Origin: Myxococcales bacterium
GTDB taxonomy: Bacteria > Myxococcota > Myxococcia > Myxococcales > JAJYLH01
Assembly (NCBI GenBank): GCA_021787845.1
Contig: JAJYLH010000007.1
Location: 62,001-126,000, forward strand
DNA: 64,000 nucleotides
Direction: 5' to 3'
The notes below the pieces were generated by a model. It had not been told where the DNA came from. It worked only from the letters and a program-made list of their open reading frames with translations, and made no database searches. The position numbers and the translations under genes were made by a program. Shown here piece after piece: positions 51,619-61,610 of the stretch (positions are counted from its first letter, which is position 1; every line of letters begins with the position of its first letter).

Positions 51619-52062
51619 CTAGACGCGGCGCCGCTTGGGCGGCCGGCAGCCGTTGTGCGGCACCGGGGTCACGTCGCGAATCAGCGTCACCTTGAGGCCC
51701 GCCGCCGAGATGGCCCGAAGCGCCGTCTCCCGCCCGCTTCCCGGGCCCGCGACCAGCACCGTCACGCTCTTCAGGCCGTGCTCCATCGCCTTCGCCGCCG
51801 CGTCGCCCGCCGCCACCTGGGCCGCGAACGGGGTCGACTTGCGGGAGCCCTTGAAGCCACGGGCACCGGCAGAGCTCCAGGAGAGCACGTTGCCGGAGAC
51901 GTCGCAGATGGTGATGAGGGTGTTGTTGAAGGTCGAGCGGATGTGGACGATGCCCGACTGGACGTTCTTCTTCACCCGCTTCTTCCCCTTCTTCGGGGTG
52001 ATGGGGGCGGGGGTGATCTTCTCGGGCTCCAGCGCGGGGAGCGTTTCGGGAGTGTCAGCCAT
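51619..52062 (-). CDS. rpsK: 30S ribosomal protein S11
   Basis: 147 residues. An N-terminal Pro/Lys-rich extension of about 20 residues precedes the core [59 protein letters not shown] and the C-terminal [16 protein letters not shown] are invariant S11 sequences. ATG at 52060-52062, 18 bases after the rpsM stop. Confidence 0.98.
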   Translation of the reverse strand: MADTPETLPALEPEKITPAPITPKKGKKRVKKNVQSGIVHIRSTFNNTLITICDVSGNVLSWSSAGARGFKGSRKSTPFAAQVAAGDAAAKAMEHGLKSVTVLVAGPGSGRETALRAISAAGLKVTLIRDVTPVPHNGCRPPKRRRV

Positions 52063-52080
52063 GTCGTCTCTGGTCTCCGC

Positions 52081-52482
52081 CTACTTCTTCGGCGCCGCCG
52101 GCGTCGCCGCCGCCACCGGCCGGGCGCGGGCGATGGTGCGCTTCGGACCCTTGCGGGTGCGGGCGTTGGTGTGGGTGCGCTGGCCGCGGACCGGGAGGTT
52201 CTTGCGGTGCCGCAGGCCGCGGTAACAGCCGAGGTCCATCAGGCGCTTGACGTTCATCGCCACGTCGCGCCTGAGGTCGCCCTCGACCTTCAGGTTCGCG
52301 TCGATGTACTCGCGGATTTTCCGGACGTCGTCGTCGGAAAGGTCCTTGGTCCGGGTCTTGATGTCGATGCCGGTCGCCACCGTGATCCGCTTGGCGGTGG
52401 TCGGCCCGATTCCGTAGATGTACGTCAGCGCCACTTCGACCCGCTTTTCCCGCGGGAGATCGACGCCAGCAATGCGCGCCAC
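52081..52482 (-). CDS. rpsM: 30S ribosomal protein S13
   Basis: 133 residues from GTG 52480-52482; S13 begins ARIAGVDLP, which fixes the start (GGAGTGG upstream). [15 protein letters not shown], the helix-two-turn-helix, [41 protein letters not shown] and an Ala/Pro tail are all family features. Contacts 23S helix 38 and tRNA in the ribosome. Confidence 0.97.
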   Translation of the reverse strand: MARIAGVDLPREKRVEVALTYIYGIGPTTAKRITVATGIDIKTRTKDLSDDDVRKIREYIDANLKVEGDLRRDVAMNVKRLMDLGCYRGLRHRKNLPVRGQRTHTNARTRKGPKRTIARARPVAAATPAAPKK

Positions 52483-52591
52483 TTGGCCACTCCGAAAGAA
52501 GGGCGCCCCTCGAAGGGCCGCCGTCCGCAAGACGACCGCCCGGGCGGCCGCCGAAACCTCCGGCGACGGGGCGCCGCCGGTCTTTTGTCCG

Positions 52592-52708
52592 CTAGCCCTG
52601 CCGCTGCTTGTGGCGAGGGTTCGCCGTGCAGATCACCCGCACCACCCCCTTGCGGCGGATGACCTGGCACTTGTCGCAGATTTTCTTCACGCTCGCTCGA
52701 ACCTTCAT
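52592..52708 (-). CDS. rpmJ: 50S ribosomal protein L36
   Basis: 38 residues, too short for routine ORF lists. Begins [20 protein letters not shown] and ends [12 protein letters not shown]: the complete L36 sequence with zinc ligands Cys11, Cys14, Cys27 and His33. ATG at 52706-52708 with GGAGAG upstream. First visible gene of the alpha operon, 109 bases before rpsM. No infA or secY precedes it. Confidence 0.97.
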   Translation of the reverse strand: MKVRASVKKICDKCQVIRRKGVVRVICTANPRHKQRQG

Positions 52709-53439
52709 CGACCGCTCTCCATCCGACGCGCCGCCACGCCTGGGCTGGCGCAGAGCCGGCGGTGACTAGCACCCGGCGGGCCTCGTTGCAAGCAGAATCG
52801 TCCGACCGGGCGACGGACCGCTATTTCCCCGGCGTTTCTGCGGCGTGCTTCCGCCCGGCCGCCTCCGGGCGCCCCCGCTCTCCCAGGCCGCCGGCCGTCG
52901 GGGGTCCGTTTTTCTCCCCGCCCGTCGCGACTGGCAGTATATTGCATGTTATCGGGAAAGGCCGGCGCAACCAGCACTAAACTGCTACCCGGCGATTCGA
53001 CGGAGAAAGGGCTCCCGGCGGGAACGCTTTTGTCGCCAGGCGGCTGGGTCCTTCCGCGCCCCGGGGAAGCTTCTCAGCGACGCTGCCGGTGGGTGCCACC
53101 GCCGCCGTCGAGCGGCGGCCATCTCCCTCGCCTAGAGGCTCCTCGAAACGCCTCTTCCGCTCGACTGCCGTCGCGACGAACGGTCAGGGCTTTCGCGGAC
53201 TGTCCCCGCTCATCGCGAGACTCGTGAGCCGATGGCTCATCGTGGGCGCTGAAAACGGGGATGCCGAGTCGGAGCGCGGACATCCCGTCCACCCTGCGGG
53301 TGCCGGGCATCCTGGGCGGCATCGGGTGGGACGCCCGGATTCCAGGGCGGGCAAGATGCTAAGCGATCCGTGAAGCGTCCCACCACTTTCAGGGCAGCGC
53401 GGTCGAGGGACGGTGCGACGTTCTCGACGAGGGTCGCAG
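52709..53439. other. Gene-free region upstream of the alpha operon
   Basis: No gene with coding character; in particular no infA, map or secY. The likely operon promoter lies near 52936. Also TGAGCC-GAT-GGCTCA hairpin (53225-53239), possibly the end of the Big-1 lipoprotein transcript. Confidence 0.5.
52936..52941 (-). promoter_or_regulatory. Putative -10 box of the rpmJ-rplQ operon
   Basis: TATACT on the minus strand in an AT-rich patch (52936-52955) unusual for this DNA. The -35 at 16-17 bases is weak. Transcription would start near 52929, giving a leader of about 220 bases, long enough for S4 autoregulation. Confidence 0.45.
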
Positions 53440-56400
53440 CTACTGCGAGAGCGACCCGTCCTGGTTGACCGTGGCGATGAGCTCGTCGCTCAGCACGTTC
53501 GTCCAGCCGTTCCCGGTCGCCTGGTCGAGACCTCCGAAGACGACGAGCTTCCCGTTGACGATGCCGGAGCTCTGACCGTATCGCTGGTCGGGCAGGAACC
53601 CGACGCGCTTCCACGTCGACAGCGAGCCGTCGCCCTTGATCGTCGCCATCAGGATGCTGCTCACCAGCGTTCCCGAAGAGGAGTCGCCGTATTCGGTGGA
53701 TCCTCCCACCAGGAACAGGTGCGTCCCGTCGGAGACCAGAGACGCGCTGCCCGGCGACTTCTCCAAGCTGGTCGTCGCCTTCCACAGCCCGAGCGTTCCG
53801 TCGGCGTCGATCGGCGCGAAGAGCACCTCGTGCTCGGCGCAGCCGGCGGACGTTCCGGTGAGCCCGCCGACGACGTACAGGTAGCCGTTCACGACCAGCG
53901 CATCAGGCCGGCTGCGCGTGTCCGGCAGCGCCATCACCGGCGTGTACCCGCTGACCGTTCCGTCGGACGCGAAATCGACCCGCAGGACCTTCGCCTCGGG
54001 GGTCGATTGATCGGGCCCACCGCCAACGAGGTAGACGTGATCGGCGCTCGCGGCCGCCGCGCCATACGTCCAGTCCTGCGGCAGCGGCGTCGTTGCCTGG
54101 TAGGTGATCGTGCCGTCGGACGCGACGAGCCCGAAGGCGGCGTCCTTCGAGCCGACGATCGGATTGCCGCTCTGCCCGGTCGGCGAGCCGCCGAAGACGT
54201 AGAGGTCGGAGCCCACCGCCGCCACCGCGGCCTCCGGGTTCGAGTTCAGGCTCTGCGCCGTCTTCCAGCCGCTCGCCGCCACCTTCCCGTCGCTGCCGAG
54301 CGTCGCGCTGGCGGTGTCGGTGAGGAGCTGGTTGCCCGTCGTCTGCCCGTCGACCAGGACGATGGCCGAACCGACCATCGCCGCGCCCGCCTCGGTGCGC
54401 CCGCTCGGCAGGACATACAAGGTGTCCGGCAGCGGTGCCGTGGGGCAAGGCGACACTTCCGGGGTGGAGTCGGCCGAGCAGGCGTCGGCTTCGACCTGCA
54501 CGGCGGCGGCGGTCTCGCTGAACGTCACGGGCGAGCCGCTCAACGGCGCGTTGGCGTCGTTCGCCGCCGACGCGGTGAAGGTGTCCGTCCCCGGCGTGGT
54601 TCCCAGGTCCACCCAGGCGGTAGCGTACCCGTCGGCACCGGTCTTGACCTGCGTGTAGCCCGACTCGATGGAGCCGCCACCCGACCCGGCCGCCCAGGTC
54701 ACGTACACGTCCGACTTGGGATTGCCCGCTTTGTCGGTGACCTCGACGACGAGCGGAACCCACAGCTCGGAGCCGACCATCGCGGTCTCGGCGTCGCCGC
54801 TGACCTGGACCAAGTTGGTCGGCGGGTTCGTCGTCGGAGTCGCGTCGAACTCCACCGAGCCCGCGCCCGGATAGCCGTCGACGGTGGCGGTGAACTTGTC
54901 GCTCTCGTTGACGACCCTCCCCAAGGTCGCCGTCACCCAGGCGGCTCCGGTGTTGTTGCCGTCGGCGTGGGTCGTGCTCGAGGGTGGAATGGTCCCGGTC
55001 CCCGCGGTCACCGCCCAATCGACCTGGATCCCCGGCGTCGGGTTGCCGCCGGCATCCTTGACCATCACGACGAACGGGCTCAGGAGCGGGGTCAGGATGG
55101 GGCCGACCTGCGGCGGGTCGTTGCCGGAGACGATCTCGATCGACGCGGGCGGCCCCGCCTCGGCCGTCGCGGTAAAGGTGACGGGCTCATTGTTCAGACC
55201 GTCGGGCGTGGTGGCGGTGAAGGTGTCGGTGCCCGGCGTGGCCGACAAGGTCGCGGTCGCCGACGCGAGCCCATCGGAACCGCTTTCGCTCGACGGCGTC
55301 GCTGGCGTGATGCTCGCGCCGGAGTCCTTCGCCGTCCAGATGATCGTCTCGCCGAAGACCGGGTTGCCATACTGGTCGTCGACCTCGACCACCAACGGTT
55401 GCGCGAGCGTCGAGCCGGCGCGGCCGGACTGGCCGTCGCCCGAGGAGAGCTTGATCGACATCGCATGGCCAGCGACAGCGGTCTCGGTGAACGTCACGGG
55501 CGATCCCTGCACGTTGAGCGCCGAGGCGGTGAAGGTCTGCGGGCCCGCCTTGGTCCCCAGGACGACGCTGGCGGTCGCGGTGCCGTCACCGACGGTGAGG
55601 CTCGGCGAATCGCTGGGGGTGATTTGCCCGCCGCCCGTCGCCACCGCCCAGGTGATGGGAACGTTCGAGACCGGGTCGCCGCCGCTCGTCACCTTCACCG
55701 TGAGCTGCGCCGCGAGCAGCGGCTTGCCGACCGTGCCTGTGTATCCGTCGCCGTCCACGATGGAGAGCGTCGGCTGGGTCTTGGCGGTCACGGTGAAGAC
55801 GACCTGCGTCGCCGTCCCATCGATCGTCGCCGTGAACGTCTGGGTGCCCGCGCTCGCTCCCAGGGTCGCGGTCGCCTGCGCGTCGCCGCTCGCGTCGGTC
55901 ACGCTCGTCGCGGCGATGCTCCCGCCGCCGGAGGTGGCCCAATCCACGGTCACGCCCGAGACCGGGTTCCCGTAGCTGTCGGTGACGGTCACGACGAAGG
56001 GGTTGCCGAGCGGGCTGTTCGCATACCCGTTCTGTCCGTCTCCGGAAGCGCTGGCGATCGCCGCCGGCGCTGCCGCCGTGCCCGTCGCGGTGAAGGTCGC
56101 CGAAAGCCCGCCCGCGAGGGTCAGCGTGATCGTCTCGGGTCCGGCCGCCGTGCTCAGGGTCAGCCCGGTCGAGGCGCTCCCGTTCATGTCGGTCCCGGTG
56201 CTCGGCGCCACGGGGCTCGCGCCCGCGTACTCCCCCGATTGCGCGCCCTCGGTCCCCGCGCCCAGCGTCCAGGTCACCGCCACGTTCGGCACCGGGTTGC
56301 CGAAGCTGTCGGTCACCACGACCGCGAGCGGGGCCTTCAGGGTCGTGCCCACCGTCGCCGACTGCCCGTCGCCGGTCTTCGCGATCGTCGCCGGCGGCCC

Positions 56401-58689
56401 AGCGGTCGCGGCGGCGGTGAAGGTGACCGGCGAACCGGTGATTCCGGGGGCGGAAGCGGTGTAGGTCTCCTGGCCGCCGGATTGGGCGAGGCTCGCGGTC
56501 GCCTGCGCCTCGCCGTTGTCGCCGGTGAGGCTGTTAGGCGCGATGGTGCCGCCGCCGGTCGCCGCCTTCCAGGAGATCGCGACGCCGCCCACCGGCTGGT
56601 TGCCGGAATCGATCACGCTGACCACGAACGGCTGGGCGAGCGGCGAGCCGGCTGCGCCGCTCTGATCGTCGCCGGAGACGATGGCGAGGGTCGCCACCAC
56701 CGCCTTCGCGGTGAAGGTCACCGGCGATCCGCTCAATCCGTCAGCGGAAGCGGTGTAGGTCTCCTGCTCCGCCACCGCTCCCAAAGTGGCGGTCGACTGG
56801 GCGAGGCCGTCGCCGCCGGTGTCGCTGGCCGATGGCGCGAGGGTGCCGCCTCCGGTCGCGACCGCCCAGGCGACCGGCACGCCCGGGACCGGATTGCCGT
56901 ACTGGTCGGTCACCAGCACCACGAACGGCGCGATCGTCCCGCCGACGCCGGCCACCTGCCGGTCGCCGGACGAGAGGGCGAGGTCCGCCGCCGCCGCCGG
57001 GGTGGCGGTAGCGCTGAAGGTCACCGAAGCGGCCGAGACCCCGCCGATGCTCGCGGTGAAGGTGTCGGTTCCCGCCTTGGTCCCGAGGGTCCCGGTCGCC
57101 TGCGCGAGGCCGTTCGCATCGGTCTGGCTCGTCGCCGCGATGGTCCCGCCGCCCGTCGCCGCCGCCCAATCGACGGTCACGCCGGACACCGGGTTGCCGT
57201 AGGCGTCGGTCACCATCGCGACCAAGGCCGAGCCGAGCTGGGTCGCCACCTTCCCCGACTGGCCGTTGCCGGAAACCGACACGATCGCCGCCGGGGCTCC
57301 CACGCCCGCCTTCGCGGTGAACGTAACCGGGTCGAGGCCCGCGACCGCCGCCGAGAAGGTGTCGGCTCCGACGCTCTGCCCCAGGGTCGCCGCCGCCGCC
57401 GCGAGGCCGTCGCCGCCGGTCTCCTGCCCTCCGGTCATGCTCCCGTCTCCCGACACCGCTGCCCAGGTCACCGAGACCCCGCCGACGGGGTTCGAGCTCG
57501 CGTCGGTCACCAGCACCACCAAGGGGGCCCCCAGGGGTTGGCCGACCACGCCGGCCTGCTGGTCGCCCGCCGACACGGCGAGGTGCGCCGGGACGCCAGG
57601 CAGGGCGGTAGCGGTGAAGCCCACCGGCGAGCCGGCGAGGCCCTCGACCGAGGCGGTGAAGGTGTCGCTGCCCGCCTTCGTTCCGAGGGTGCCCGTCGCC
57701 TGCGCGGTCCCGCCGTCGCCGGTCTGGCTCGTCGCCTCGATGCTGCCGCCGCCCGTCGCCGCGGCCCAGTCGACCGTGACGCCCTGGACCGAGTTTCCGT
57801 ACTGGTCCGTCACCAGCACCGCGAATGGCGCCGCGAGCACGGCCCCGACGGTTCCCTGCTGCCCGTCGCCGCTCTCGAGGGCGATGGCGGCGGCGGGCCC
57901 GGCGGCAGCGGTCTCGGTGAACGCGACGGGCGATCCGCTCACGCCGTCGAGGGAGGCGGTGAAGGTATCGGTGCCGATGGCGGTGCCCAGGGTCGCCGTC
58001 GCCTGGGCGATGCCGCCCGCGCCGGTCTTGCTCGTCGCGCCGACGCTGCCGCCGCCGCTCGGGGCGGTCCAGGTGACGGTGACGCCGGGCACCGGATTGC
58101 CAGCGCCGTCGCTCACGAGCACCGCGAGCGGCGTCGGAAGAGCGGTCCCCACGGTGCCCGTCTGCCCGTCACCGGCGCTGGACGCGATCGTCGCGGGCTG
58201 CCCGGCGGTGGCGGTCGCGGTGAAGGTCACCGGCGAGCCGGCCAGCCCTTCTTTCGAGGCGGTGAAGGTCTCGGTGCCGAGGGCGGTCCCCAGGGTCGCC
58301 GTGGTCTTGGCGACGCCGTCGTCGCCGGTCTCGCTCGACGCGAGGATGCTGCCGCCGCCGGTCACCGCGAGCCACTGCACGGTCACCCGGGGCACCGGGT
58401 GGCCGGCGTGGTCGGTCACCAGCACCGCGAAAGGCATCGCCAGAGCGCTGCCGGCGGGCCCCGTCTGGTGATCGCCGCTGCTCAGAGCGAGGTTCGCCGG
58501 CGGGCCGACCTGGGTGCCGCCGTCGTTCGATGCGGCCACGCACTTGCCGGCGGAGCACTGCGACCCGGCGGCGCAGTCGCTGTCCTTCTGGCAGGTCGTC
58601 GCGGGGCTCCCCCCGCACGCGGTCGCGAGAGCGCAAGCCACGACCAAGAGCCCTTTCGCTCCCTGGCCCCCGAAGGTTCGCCAAGTCAT
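53440..58689 (-). CDS. Giant lipoprotein with 13 Big-1-like Ig repeats and Kelch-like C-terminus
   Basis: 1749 residues from ATG 58687-58689 (GGAGG eight bases upstream). Signal ...GLLVVACALATAC with lipid Cys25, then a Cys-rich module (CQKDSDCAAGSQCSAGKC). Next are 13 tandem repeats of about 98 residues, each with SGDGQ-x-G-x-VG...L..PF.V.VTD..GNPV.GV.V.W....GGG.I......T...G.A...ATLG...G..TFTA....G.PV.F.A: the bacterial Ig-like (invasin/intimin Big-1) signature. Residues from about 1395 to the end hold Kelch-like blades (VGSDLYVFGGSPTGQ, ADHVYLVGGGPDQS, VNGYLYVVGGLTGT, DGTHLFLVGGSTEY, VNGKLVVFGGLDQA), probably a beta-propeller. A surface fibre with a binding head is likely. Confidence 0.88.
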   Translation of the reverse strand: MTWRTFGGQGAKGLLVVACALATACGGSPATTCQKDSDCAAGSQCSAGKCVAASNDGGTQVGPPANLALSSGDHQTGPAGSALAMPFAVLVTDHAGHPVPRVTVQWLAVTGGGSILASSETGDDGVAKTTATLGTALGTETFTASKEGLAGSPVTFTATATAGQPATIASSAGDGQTGTVGTALPTPLAVLVSDGAGNPVPGVTVTWTAPSGGGSVGATSKTGAGGIAQATATLGTAIGTDTFTASLDGVSGSPVAFTETAAAGPAAAIALESGDGQQGTVGAVLAAPFAVLVTDQYGNSVQGVTVDWAAATGGGSIEATSQTGDGGTAQATGTLGTKAGSDTFTASVEGLAGSPVGFTATALPGVPAHLAVSAGDQQAGVVGQPLGAPLVVLVTDASSNPVGGVSVTWAAVSGDGSMTGGQETGGDGLAAAAATLGQSVGADTFSAAVAGLDPVTFTAKAGVGAPAAIVSVSGNGQSGKVATQLGSALVAMVTDAYGNPVSGVTVDWAAATGGGTIAATSQTDANGLAQATGTLGTKAGTDTFTASIGGVSAASVTFSATATPAAAADLALSSGDRQVAGVGGTIAPFVVLVTDQYGNPVPGVPVAWAVATGGGTLAPSASDTGGDGLAQSTATLGAVAEQETYTASADGLSGSPVTFTAKAVVATLAIVSGDDQSGAAGSPLAQPFVVSVIDSGNQPVGGVAISWKAATGGGTIAPNSLTGDNGEAQATASLAQSGGQETYTASAPGITGSPVTFTAAATAGPPATIAKTGDGQSATVGTTLKAPLAVVVTDSFGNPVPNVAVTWTLGAGTEGAQSGEYAGASPVAPSTGTDMNGSASTGLTLSTAAGPETITLTLAGGLSATFTATGTAAAPAAIASASGDGQNGYANSPLGNPFVVTVTDSYGNPVSGVTVDWATSGGGSIAATSVTDASGDAQATATLGASAGTQTFTATIDGTATQVVFTVTAKTQPTLSIVDGDGYTGTVGKPLLAAQLTVKVTSGGDPVSNVPITWAVATGGGQITPSDSPSLTVGDGTATASVVLGTKAGPQTFTASALNVQGSPVTFTETAVAGHAMSIKLSSGDGQSGRAGSTLAQPLVVEVDDQYGNPVFGETIIWTAKDSGASITPATPSSESGSDGLASATATLSATPGTDTFTATTPDGLNNEPVTFTATAEAGPPASIEIVSGNDPPQVGPILTPLLSPFVVMVKDAGGNPTPGIQVDWAVTAGTGTIPPSSTTHADGNNTGAAWVTATLGRVVNESDKFTATVDGYPGAGSVEFDATPTTNPPTNLVQVSGDAETAMVGSELWVPLVVEVTDKAGNPKSDVYVTWAAGSGGGSIESGYTQVKTGADGYATAWVDLGTTPGTDTFTASAANDANAPLSGSPVTFSETAAAVQVEADACSADSTPEVSPCPTAPLPDTLYVLPSGRTEAGAAMVGSAIVLVDGQTTGNQLLTDTASATLGSDGKVAASGWKTAQSLNSNPEAAVAAVGSDLYVFGGSPTGQSGNPIVGSKDAAFGLVASDGTITYQATTPLPQDWTYGAAAASADHVYLVGGGPDQSTPEAKVLRVDFASDGTVSGYTPVMALPDTRSRPDALVVNGYLYVVGGLTGTSAGCAEHEVLFAPIDADGTLGLWKATTSLEKSPGSASLVSDGTHLFLVGGSTEYGDSSSGTLVSSILMATIKGDGSLSTWKRVGFLPDQRYGQSSGIVNGKLVVFGGLDQATGNGWTNVLSDELIATVNQDGSLSQ

Positions 58690-58860
58690 CTCGAGGCCTC
58701 CGTGCCCGCCGGGAATGCCTGCCGGCGTGAGAAAAACGAAAGCGCCATCGTACACCAGGAGAGCCGGACGGGCCGGCCGCTGGCCGCTCACGCCTGTTTC
58801 CGCTCGCGGGCGCGCGCGCCCCTCGGGGCTCCTGGGGAAGGCGCGGCCTGGCGCGGGTCG

Positions 58861-60090
58861 TCAGGGCTTGCGGCGCGAGGCGACCGTCTTCTTCGGCAGC
58901 TCGTACTCGATGGTGCTCCGGAGCTTGCGCGCGCGGCGCTGGACGGCGGCGTCGAGGGTGGCGACGGCGTCGACGAAGTGGTCCATCAACCGGCGCGGCT
59001 TCTTCGTGAGGCTCGGATCGGACAGGAGCGCGTAGGTGATCCACGGGAAGATGGCGGTCACGTCGGCGTGGACGTAGATGGAGCGGCCGACGCCTTCCGG
59101 CGAGACCTTGCCCCAGGTGTGACCCTCTCCAGCAGGGCAAGAGCTCAGCGCGCCGTTGTCGACCGGGTCGACGCAGATCTGCACGTCGATGTCGAACCCC
59201 GGCGTCGGCACCCCGAGAATCTGGTCCAAGAGCGGCTCGCCCTGGAGCGTGTAGTTCTTGGGAACGCCGCCCCCCAGCATCATCACCGCGAGCGGCCGCC
59301 CGAGCTTTTCCGAGGCGTAGTGCTGCATCGCCGCCATCGCGAAGACGTCGTCGTTCACGTCGATTTCCAGCTTGAACTCCGCCCCCAGGAGCCGCTTGAG
59401 CTTGACCATGTTGAGGAAGATCGAGCCGTCCTGCACCGCGCCGACGAAGATCGGGACGCCGTGGCGGTAGCAGGTCGACAAGAGGCTGGGCGTCTCGATG
59501 CCCAGCGCCTCTTCGATGTCCGCGATTTCCTTGCCCAATAAGGAGTGCAGCTCCGGTGTCGTCATCCGCCGCTGGAACTCGGGCTTACGCAGGAGGGCGG
59601 AGAAGAGCCGGTCGGTGTCGAGCAGCGTCTCCTCCCAGAAGCCCAGGTCGTAGATGCGGATGATGCGCGCGAGACGCAGCTTCAGGTCGCCGGCGTTGGG
59701 GTCGATTTCGTGGATGCGGTGGCCGATGAGCCGGTGGGCGTCGTGGTAGAGGTTCGCGCCGGTGGTCGTCAGGGACTCGATGATGCCCCGCTCGATCAGC
59801 GGAATCAGGCAGCTCTGGTGGAGGCCGGCAGGGGTCATGGCCCCCGAGAGCGTTGCAAAGAGGCTGTAGTCCTCCTGGATGGCGCGAACGAGGAGCTCGA
59901 AAGCGGTCCTCTCCTGCCGGCCGACGTAGGCGGGAAAGCCGTGGCGGAGGATTTCCGCCGGCGATTCGCGGCCGGTGATCGCGCGGGGCGAGACGTCGCG
60001 GGCGCGCGCGAGCTCACCGCGCAAGCCCCGCGCGCGGCTCAAGGAGGCGTTCTTCTTCGAGCGGGCGTCGTCGGGAACGCGAGGCATCAT
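58861..60090 (-). CDS. Deoxyhypusine synthase-like protein
   Basis: 409 residues (start MM; ATG 60088 or 60085). Core motifs of the deoxyhypusine synthase fold: TLSGAMTPAGLHQSCLIPLIERGIIESLTTTGANLYHDAH (NAD-binding), CYRHGVPIFVGAVQDGS, EIDVNDDVFAMAAM and MLGGGVPKNYTLQGEPLL with the catalytic-type Lys278, then HTWGKVSPEG. Eukaryotic and archaeal members modify eIF5A; bacteria lack eIF5A, and bacterial relatives are thought to act in polyamine metabolism (e.g. homospermidine-type transfer). Substrate here unknown. Divergent from pyk, GGAG before the start. Confidence 0.85.
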   Translation of the reverse strand: MMPRVPDDARSKKNASLSRARGLRGELARARDVSPRAITGRESPAEILRHGFPAYVGRQERTAFELLVRAIQEDYSLFATLSGAMTPAGLHQSCLIPLIERGIIESLTTTGANLYHDAHRLIGHRIHEIDPNAGDLKLRLARIIRIYDLGFWEETLLDTDRLFSALLRKPEFQRRMTTPELHSLLGKEIADIEEALGIETPSLLSTCYRHGVPIFVGAVQDGSIFLNMVKLKRLLGAEFKLEIDVNDDVFAMAAMQHYASEKLGRPLAVMMLGGGVPKNYTLQGEPLLDQILGVPTPGFDIDVQICVDPVDNGALSSCPAGEGHTWGKVSPEGVGRSIYVHADVTAIFPWITYALLSDPSLTKKPRRLMDHFVDAVATLDAAVQRRARKLRSTIEYELPKKTVASRRKP

Positions 60091-60176
60091 TGGGCTCCAT
60101 CGCCACTTTGGGGCGGCGCATGATAGCCGCGCGCCGGCCGGGTGCTACGGTCCGTCGAAGGAGGCGTCGAGGTTTC

Positions 60177-61580
60177 ATGCGCAGGGCGCGGATCGTCGCG
60201 ACGCTGGGGCCGGCGTCGAGCACGTTCGAGGAGGTGCTGGCGCTGGCGCGGGCGGGGATGGACGTCGCGCGGCTGAATTTTTCGCATGGCACACACGAGG
60301 AGCACCGGGCGCTGTTCGAAGCGGTTCGGCGCGCGGCCGGCGAAGCGGGCCGGCCGGTGGCGGTGCTGCAGGATTTGCAAGGACCGAAGATCCGGGTCGG
60401 CAAGCTCGCTGGCGGCCGTTACGACCTCGTGCCCGGCTCGCTCGTCACGCTGACGGTCGACCCCGACGACCCGGACCCCGGCAAGGTCCCCTGCGCCTTC
60501 GCCGGCCTGCCGCAGGCATTGCGCAAAGGGGATCCGATTCTGCTCGCCGACGGCGCCTTCCGGCTGGAGACGACGGAGGTCCGCGAAAAGGAGGTCGTGG
60601 CGCGGGTGCTCACTGGCGGCGCTCTCACCGACCATAAGGGCATCAACCTGCCGGGAGCGGCGCTGAGTATCCCCGCGCTGACGCCGAAGGACGTCGATGA
60701 TCTGCGTTTCGGCGTCTCGCTCGGCGTCGATTTCGTCGCCTTGAGCTTCGTGCGCCACGCCAGCGACCTCGCCGAGGTCCGCCGGATAGCGGGAGCGCTG
60801 CCGGTGATCGCAAAGATCGAAAAGCCGCAGGCGGTCGAGCACCTCGACGCCATCTGCCGGGCCGCGGATGGCATCATGGTCGCGCGGGGCGACCTGGGCG
60901 TGGAGCTGCCGCTCCAGAAAGTGCCGACGCTCCAGAAGCACGCGATTGCGCTGGCGAACCGGCTCGGGAAGACGGCCATCGTCGCGACCCAGATGCTGGA
61001 GTCGATGGTCGACCATCCGGCGCCGACCCGGGCGGAGGTCAGCGACGTCGCCAACGCCATTCTCGACGGCGCCGACGCGGTGATGCTCTCCGAGGAGAGC
61101 GCGGTCGGGAAGTTTCCCGAGCGGGCGGTGCGCACGATGGCGACGATCATCGAAGAGGCGGAAAGACACCCGCGGACTTGCCCGCCGCACCTCTCGGAGC
61201 CGCTCCTGCCGGACGGCACCTTCGCCCCGGCCGTCGCGCGGGCCGCCACCGCCGCCGCCGAGCAGCTCGGCATCCGGACCATCGCCTGCTACACCCGCAG
61301 CGGCGAGACCGCGCGTCTGCTCGCGGAGTGCCGGCCGCGCGCGGCGATCGTCGCCTTCACACCGCACGAGTCGACCTACGCCCGGACCGCGCTCTCCTGG
61401 GGCACCCGGGCGCGCCGAGCGGAAGCGTTCCACTCCACCGACGAGATGCTGCGCGCGCTTTCGGCGGCGCTGGTCGAGCACGGCGACGCCCGCCCGGGGG
61501 AAGCGGTCATCGTCTGCAGCGCCGTTCCCCCCGACCGCGCGAGCGGCGGCACCTCGATGATGCAGATGCTCCGGGTCTAG
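60177..61580 (+). CDS. pyk: Pyruvate kinase
   Basis: 467 residues from ATG 60177 (AAGGAGG upstream). RRARIVATLGPASSTFEEVL; LNFSHGTHEEH; VLQDLQGPKIRVG; FVALSFVRHASDL; VIAKIEKPQAVEHLDAI (catalytic Lys and metal Glu); DGIMVARGDLGVELPLQKVP; ATQMLESMVDHPAPTRAEVSDVANAILDGADAVMLSEESAVG. All active-site residues for phosphoenolpyruvate, K and Mg are present, and the C-terminal allosteric domain is complete. Last step of glycolysis, cytosolic. Single gene. Confidence 0.97.
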   Translation: MRRARIVATLGPASSTFEEVLALARAGMDVARLNFSHGTHEEHRALFEAVRRAAGEAGRPVAVLQDLQGPKIRVGKLAGGRYDLVPGSLVTLTVDPDDPDPGKVPCAFAGLPQALRKGDPILLADGAFRLETTEVREKEVVARVLTGGALTDHKGINLPGAALSIPALTPKDVDDLRFGVSLGVDFVALSFVRHASDLAEVRRIAGALPVIAKIEKPQAVEHLDAICRAADGIMVARGDLGVELPLQKVPTLQKHAIALANRLGKTAIVATQMLESMVDHPAPTRAEVSDVANAILDGADAVMLSEESAVGKFPERAVRTMATIIEEAERHPRTCPPHLSEPLLPDGTFAPAVARAATAAAEQLGIRTIACYTRSGETARLLAECRPRAAIVAFTPHESTYARTALSWGTRARRAEAFHSTDEMLRALSAALVEHGDARPGEAVIVCSAVPPDRASGGTSMMQMLRV

Positions 61581-61610
61581 CGCGGGCGCGACGCGGAGGT
61601 CGCCGCGCTC

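Noticed and set aside
53413-59541. Plus-strand open frame of 2042 codons opposite the Big-1 lipoprotein.
   Set aside because: Arg/Gly/Val-rich antisense shadow caused by GC bias in repeats; the minus-strand reading has a signal peptide, domains and repeats.
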